Positions 61,331 through 64,000 of a stretch of 64,000 nt of DNA are shown piece by piece. Numbering within the stretch: the first letter of the stretch is position 1; each line of letters opens with the position of its first letter. A program made the position numbers and the translations under genes. The notes under the pieces are model-generated. The model was not told the origin of the DNA and made no database searches. It saw only the letters and a list, made by a program, of their open reading frames with translations. The stretch is from Pseudoalteromonas sp. OOF1S-7. Lineage in GTDB: Bacteria > Pseudomonadota > Gammaproteobacteria > Enterobacterales > Alteromonadaceae. The stretch is taken from NCBI RefSeq assembly GCF_022347765.1, contig NZ_JAKRFZ010000013.1, forward strand, positions 81,190 to 145,189. The letters run 5' to 3'.

Positions 61331-62701
61331 GTGATTAAATTACCTCAGTGGGATGATTCCCTTATCAACAAGTACAACATCTCAGGCCCCAGATATACGT
61401 CTTATCCAACGGCTCTTTCGCTGGAGTCGGGTTACTCACAGGCCGATCTGGTGGACGCCATTGCCCACTCCCAGAGTCGGGCACTGTCGTTATACATTCA
61501 CATTCCGTTTTGTCACCAGCTTTGTTATTACTGTGGCTGCAATAAGATCATCACCCGTCACCAGTCCAAGGCCGATGTCTATCTCGACCACCTGGCGCAA
61601 GAAATAGCAGCCCAGGCCCCCTTGTTTAAAGACTACCAGGTTGAGCAGTTACATCTGGGCGGGGGCACGCCGACCTTTCTGACCACAGCGCAGATGACAC
61701 GACTGGTAACTATGCTGGAGCAGCATTTCCCATTTACCCCGGATGCCCAGCGTGGCATCGAAATTGACCCCAGATCGCTGGCCGACAACATGCTGCCGGC
61801 GCTGAAAACGCTCGGTTTTAATCGGGTGTCATTCGGGGTGCAGGACTTTAATGATCAGGTACAGGCGGCTGTGAATCGCCCGCAGCAGGTTGAGGAAGTG
61901 CTGTCATTACTCAAACAGGCTCGCGAGCTGGGTTTTAAATCCATCAATATGGATATGATCTACGGCCTGCCCCATCAGAGCGTTACATCCTATCGCGACA
62001 CCATAGCGCAGCTGATTGAGTTGGGCCCGGACCGGGTGTCGGTCTTTAACTATGCTCACCTGCCGGAGCGCTTTGCTGCACAACGTAAGCTCAAAGAAGC
62101 CGACATGCCAGGTCCACAGGAAAAACTCGCTATATTCAAGCAAACACTGGAGCAGATGACCGCCGCAGGCTATCAGTTTATTGGCATGGATCATTTTGCC
62201 AAAACCGATGACGAACTGGCTGTGGCACAGCGACACAATCACCTGCATCGTAATTTCCAGGGTTACACCACCCATGGTAACTGCGACCTGCTGGGTCTGG
62301 GTGTGTCGTCTATATCACAGATTGGCAATGCCATTTTACAAAATGAAAAAGACCTGAAGCCTTACTATCAGGCAGTGACTGAGCGCCACAGCGCCATTCA
62401 TAAAGGCGTCAAGCTCACTCAGGATGACATAATACGTGCCGCAGCAATCAAACAACTCATCTGCCACTTTGAGCTCGATAAAGACGCCTTTGCCACAGAA
62501 CATAGCATCGACTTTGATGACTATTTTGCCGATGCCCTGGTGGCACTCCAGCCACTGGCGGATGATGGCTTGGTAGAGCTCAGCGAGCAGCGTATTGAAG
62601 TAACCGCCAGAGGTAACCTGTTTATTCGCATCATCTGTATGTGTTTTGATGCTTATTTGCAACAGCAGATCAAAAACACCCGTTTTTCACGGGTGATTTA
62701 A
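61331..62701 (+). CDS. hemN: Oxygen-independent coproporphyrinogen III dehydrogenase HemN
   Basis: HemN decarboxylates coproporphyrinogen III without oxygen in heme synthesis. The 456-residue radical-SAM enzyme has the iron-sulfur ligands Cys61, Cys65, Cys68 in CHQLCYYCGC, the SAM site GGGTPTF and the HemN-type continuation with Cys70. The N-terminus with PRYTSYPTA is typical of true HemN rather than HemW. Complete and normal in length. Confidence 0.95.
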   Translation: MIKLPQWDDSLINKYNISGPRYTSYPTALSLESGYSQADLVDAIAHSQSRALSLYIHIPFCHQLCYYCGCNKIITRHQSKADVYLDHLAQEIAAQAPLFKDYQVEQLHLGGGTPTFLTTAQMTRLVTMLEQHFPFTPDAQRGIEIDPRSLADNMLPALKTLGFNRVSFGVQDFNDQVQAAVNRPQQVEEVLSLLKQARELGFKSINMDMIYGLPHQSVTSYRDTIAQLIELGPDRVSVFNYAHLPERFAAQRKLKEADMPGPQEKLAIFKQTLEQMTAAGYQFIGMDHFAKTDDELAVAQRHNHLHRNFQGYTTHGNCDLLGLGVSSISQIGNAILQNEKDLKPYYQAVTERHSAIHKGVKLTQDDIIRAAAIKQLICHFELDKDAFATEHSIDFDDYFADALVALQPLADDGLVELSEQRIEVTARGNLFIRIICMCFDAYLQQQIKNTRFSRVI

Positions 62702-62749
62702 GGATTGTATTACTCTATAAACTACGCCAAATAGCGTGTTCACTTGTTA

Positions 62750-62941
62750 TTAATGACCGTCAGGAACAAAACAATGGCGGTCACAGGACTGCGTTCTCCT
62801 GCACTCTTCAGATTCATTATTGCAGCCCAGTAACGTGGTTATACCTGTGCCCCCTGCAACTTCAGGGGTCATTTCTGCAGGCAACAAAGCCGGATTCTTA
62901 GACAATGCTTTAATTGGTTTTTTATTGAGTTTTAATTTCAT
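62750..62941 (-). CDS. Candidate double-glycine leader peptide precursor (RiPP or bacteriocin-like)
   Basis: This is a 63-residue peptide. The first 31 residues form a leader rich in Lys and Leu (MKLKLNKKPIKALS, then PALLPAEMTPEVAGG), ending in a Gly-Gly site. The remaining 32 residues are a Cys/Thr/Ser-containing core with Cys at core positions 9, 16, 22 and 26 (TGITTLLGCNNESEEC, then RRTQSCDRHC). Such a leader with KLxLNKKxIKxLS and a GG end resembles leaders of class I lanthipeptide-like and other exported peptides in marine bacteria. AAGGAT lies 7 nt before the ATG at 62941. No modifying enzyme or exporter is present in the window, so the product is unknown. It is convergent with hemN. 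Confidence 0.6.
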   Translation of the reverse strand: MKLKLNKKPIKALSKNPALLPAEMTPEVAGGTGITTLLGCNNESEECRRTQSCDRHCFVPDGH

Positions 62942-63185
62942 CGGATTATCCTTATTTATAGCTCAAAAATTCACCGAAAAAGATAACCCAACAAACCCAG
63001 GTGGTCAACATTTTAGAAACCACTTAGACACAACAGGGCGTGGTTAGCAACATTGCAAATGGGGATTCATTGCGATGCAAATGCGCTAATCTTTCCACGG
63101 TCACTAGTCAGCTGAATGCAGTAAATTGTATCTGCAGATACAGTGTAGAATGCTTATAGCGACACTTGTAACAATGCAGACAAGA

Positions 63186-63383
63186 TTACTTTCTATATTT
63201 GTCGAGTGATTGCTTCAACACACTCTCATTCTTGGAGTTCTCGCCCGGGCAACGCTTACCAGAAGAAAACGGCATATCCGCTTTTTCCATTTCCGAGGTT
63301 TCATCAGACAAATAACATTTACCTTTCCACCGTACAAGTCGCTTGTTACCACTTCTGGATAAAACAGTTGTTTTACCTGACAT
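63186..63383 (-). CDS. Doubtful small ORF
   Basis: A 65-residue ORF, basic and polar, starting MSGKTTVLSRSGNKRLVRWK. GTGGGT lies 4 nt before this ATG; a GTG start at 63422 would add 13 residues and has no ribosome site. Two Cys residues are present (GKCY and KRCPG). I do not recognise a family. It could be real, as it is upstream of the peptide gene on the same strand, 244 bp away. Confidence 0.3.
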   Translation of the reverse strand: MSGKTTVLSRSGNKRLVRWKGKCYLSDETSEMEKADMPFSSGKRCPGENSKNESVLKQSLDKYRK

Positions 63384-63576
63384 ATACCCACTGTGCAGTT
63401 GCGGTGTCTTGAATCGCCTCACCGGTGCGTAACGATAGAAGCCATCAAGGCCACTCGCCTTGAGTACATAGCATAATCCCTCAACTGATTATTTTTGCTT
63501 GAAGGGTTTTGCAACCAAAAAGTTCCGAGGGTTTATTAAGTGAACCATCTGGGCAATAGTTCAATCCCCAAAACGC

Positions 63577-63606
63577 AAAAGCCCCGACCAAAAGGCCGGG
63601 GCTTTT
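63577..63606 (-). terminator. Terminator-like hairpin, repeat unit 1
   Basis: AAAAGCCCCG and CGGGGCTTTT form the stem. One inner pair is a G-U wobble on the minus strand but an A-C mismatch on the plus strand, which suggests the functional transcript runs on the minus strand. Confidence 0.8.
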
Positions 63607-63635
63607 CAAAAGTTTAATTTAGTTAAAAACTAAAA

Positions 63636-63725
63636 TTAAGCTTTCTTAGGACGAACCAGAACGTCTACCAAAATCCAGGATGTTTTCTTAGAGGATTTTG
63701 GCGATGACGCACATTCACGGAGCAT
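63636..63725 (-). CDS. Short ORF in repeat unit 1
   Basis: A 29-residue ORF beginning MLRECASSPKSSKKTSW and ending VLVRPKKA. It is followed by two hairpins. AAGGGG lies about 16 nt upstream, too far for a normal ribosome site, so translation is uncertain. The frame is also open upstream through the neighbouring hairpin. Confidence 0.25.
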   Translation of the reverse strand: MLRECASSPKSSKKTSWILVDVLVRPKKA

Positions 63726-63771
63726 CGCGCTATTCTGACGACCCCTTAAAAAACCTGCACGTCCCAGACGC

Positions 63772-63801
63772 AAAAGCCCCGACCAAAAGGCCGGGGCTTT
63801 T
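63772..63801 (-). terminator. Terminator-like hairpin, repeat unit 2
   Basis: Identical to the hairpin of unit 1, 195 bp further on. Confidence 0.8.
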
Positions 63802-63830
63802 CAAAAGTTTAATTTAGTTAAAAACTAAAA

Positions 63831-63920
63831 TTAAGCTTTCTTAGGACGAACCAGAACGTCTACCAAAGTCCAAGATGTTTTCTTAGAGGATTTTGGCGAT
63901 GACGCACATTCACGGAGCAT
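63831..63920 (-). CDS. Short ORF in repeat unit 2
   Basis: The same 29-residue ORF as in unit 1. The two base differences give one silent change (Ser) and one Ile-to-Thr change (SWTLVDV here). Same doubts about translation. Confidence 0.25.
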   Translation of the reverse strand: MLRECASSPKSSKKTSWTLVDVLVRPKKA

Positions 63921-63966
63921 CGCGCTATTCTGACGACCCCTTAAAAAACCTGCACGTCCCAGACGC

Positions 63967-63996
63967 AAAAGCCCCGACCAAAAGGCCGGGGCTTTT
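63967..63996 (-). terminator. Terminator-like hairpin, repeat unit 3
   Basis: A third copy of the same hairpin, at the window edge. The rest of this unit lies outside. Confidence 0.75.
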
Positions 63997-64000
63997 CAAA

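Larger units (their letters stand above)
63574..64000. repeat. 195-bp tandem direct repeat, cut by the window end
   Basis: Two full units (63574-63768 and 63769-63963) are followed by a 37-bp start of a third (63964-64000). The two full units differ at only 2 of 195 positions (A to G at 63673/63868 and G to A at 63678/63873). Each unit contains a terminator-like hairpin, a second A+T hairpin (63613-63639 in unit 1) and a short minus-strand ORF. The array continues beyond the right edge. Confidence 0.97.

Noticed and set aside
62820..63047. 75-codon plus-strand ORF
   Set aside because: It is opposite the peptide precursor, whose ribosome site and leader pattern are much better.
63574..64000. 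CRISPR array
   Set aside because: Units are 195 bp, contiguous and nearly identical; there are no short repeats separated by unique spacers.
63574..64000. tRNA or tRNA fragments in the repeat
   Set aside because: GGTTCGT on the minus strand recalls a T-arm, but there is no matching stem, anticodon arm or CCA end.

Overview
The window looks like chromosomal DNA of a marine gammaproteobacterium of the order Alteromonadales, most likely Pseudoalteromonas. This rests on the mix of genes (MSHA/type IV pilus pilMNOPQ beside aroKB-damX-dam, the FabR-desaturase-SthA cluster, ast and hut catabolism, several chemoreceptors) and on gene order. Several blocks known from E. coli and its relatives are recognisable in order: yhfA/argD(astC)/pabA, fabR/sthA, aroK-aroB-damX-dam-rpe-gph-trpS, metJ/metBL, rpmE/priA, and ftsN-like/hslVU/rraA. 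No rRNA, tRNA, CRISPR array, complete insertion sequence or prophage was found. The genus is an inference; no database search was possible.

Layout. 1-6.8 kb (mostly minus strand): a partial OsmC-family gene, a DUF3802 gene, the arginine succinyltransferase genes astC-astA-astD, an HDOD protein and pabA. 6.9-10.2 kb: fabR divergent from an acyl desaturase gene and sthA, with a perfect FabR operator at the desaturase promoter. 10.3-19.8 kb is an accessory stretch: a barrel-like outer-membrane protein coupled to a cupredoxin-like protein, a GH97 glucosidase, a secreted beta-helix protein, an MFS/AraC pair, an M43-type metalloprotease lipoprotein and an orphan S24 (CI/LexA-like) repressor. 19.8-32.2 kb (minus): trpS-gph-rpe, two small proteins, dam-damX-aroB-aroK and pilQPONM. 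32.4-34.9 kb: the class A penicillin-binding protein gene mrcA. 34.9-41.3 kb: metL-metB with a MET box, metJ, a short malic enzyme and rpmE. 41.6-46.7 kb (plus): priA, an FtsN-like SPOR gene, hslVU with a candidate heat-shock promoter, and a DUF971 gene. 46.7-50.3 kb (minus): a chemoreceptor, a glycosyltransferase and a PAP2 phosphatase. 50.4-56.1 kb: rraA, hutG, a degenerate GGDEF-EAL protein, hutI and hutC. 56.1-62.7 kb: an epimerase-like protein, two large chemoreceptors and hemN behind a candidate FNR promoter. 62.7-64.0 kb: a small double-glycine leader peptide gene that looks like a RiPP or bacteriocin precursor, a doubtful ORF, and a 195-bp tandem repeat that runs off the right edge.

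How it works together. The window joins amino-acid catabolism (arginine by AST, histidine by Hut), aspartate-family and aromatic biosynthesis, unsaturated-fatty-acid control, envelope assembly (type IV pilus secretin and inner-membrane platform, PBP1a, DamX and FtsN-like SPOR proteins), protein quality control (HslVU) and chemotaxis. Regulatory sites visible by eye fit their neighbours: FabR, MetJ, HutC, FNR and a weaker ArgR-like site. The least explained parts are the right-hand end (peptide gene and 195-bp repeats), the cupredoxin/barrel pair, and the catalytically degenerate GGDEF-EAL gene placed directly after hutI.
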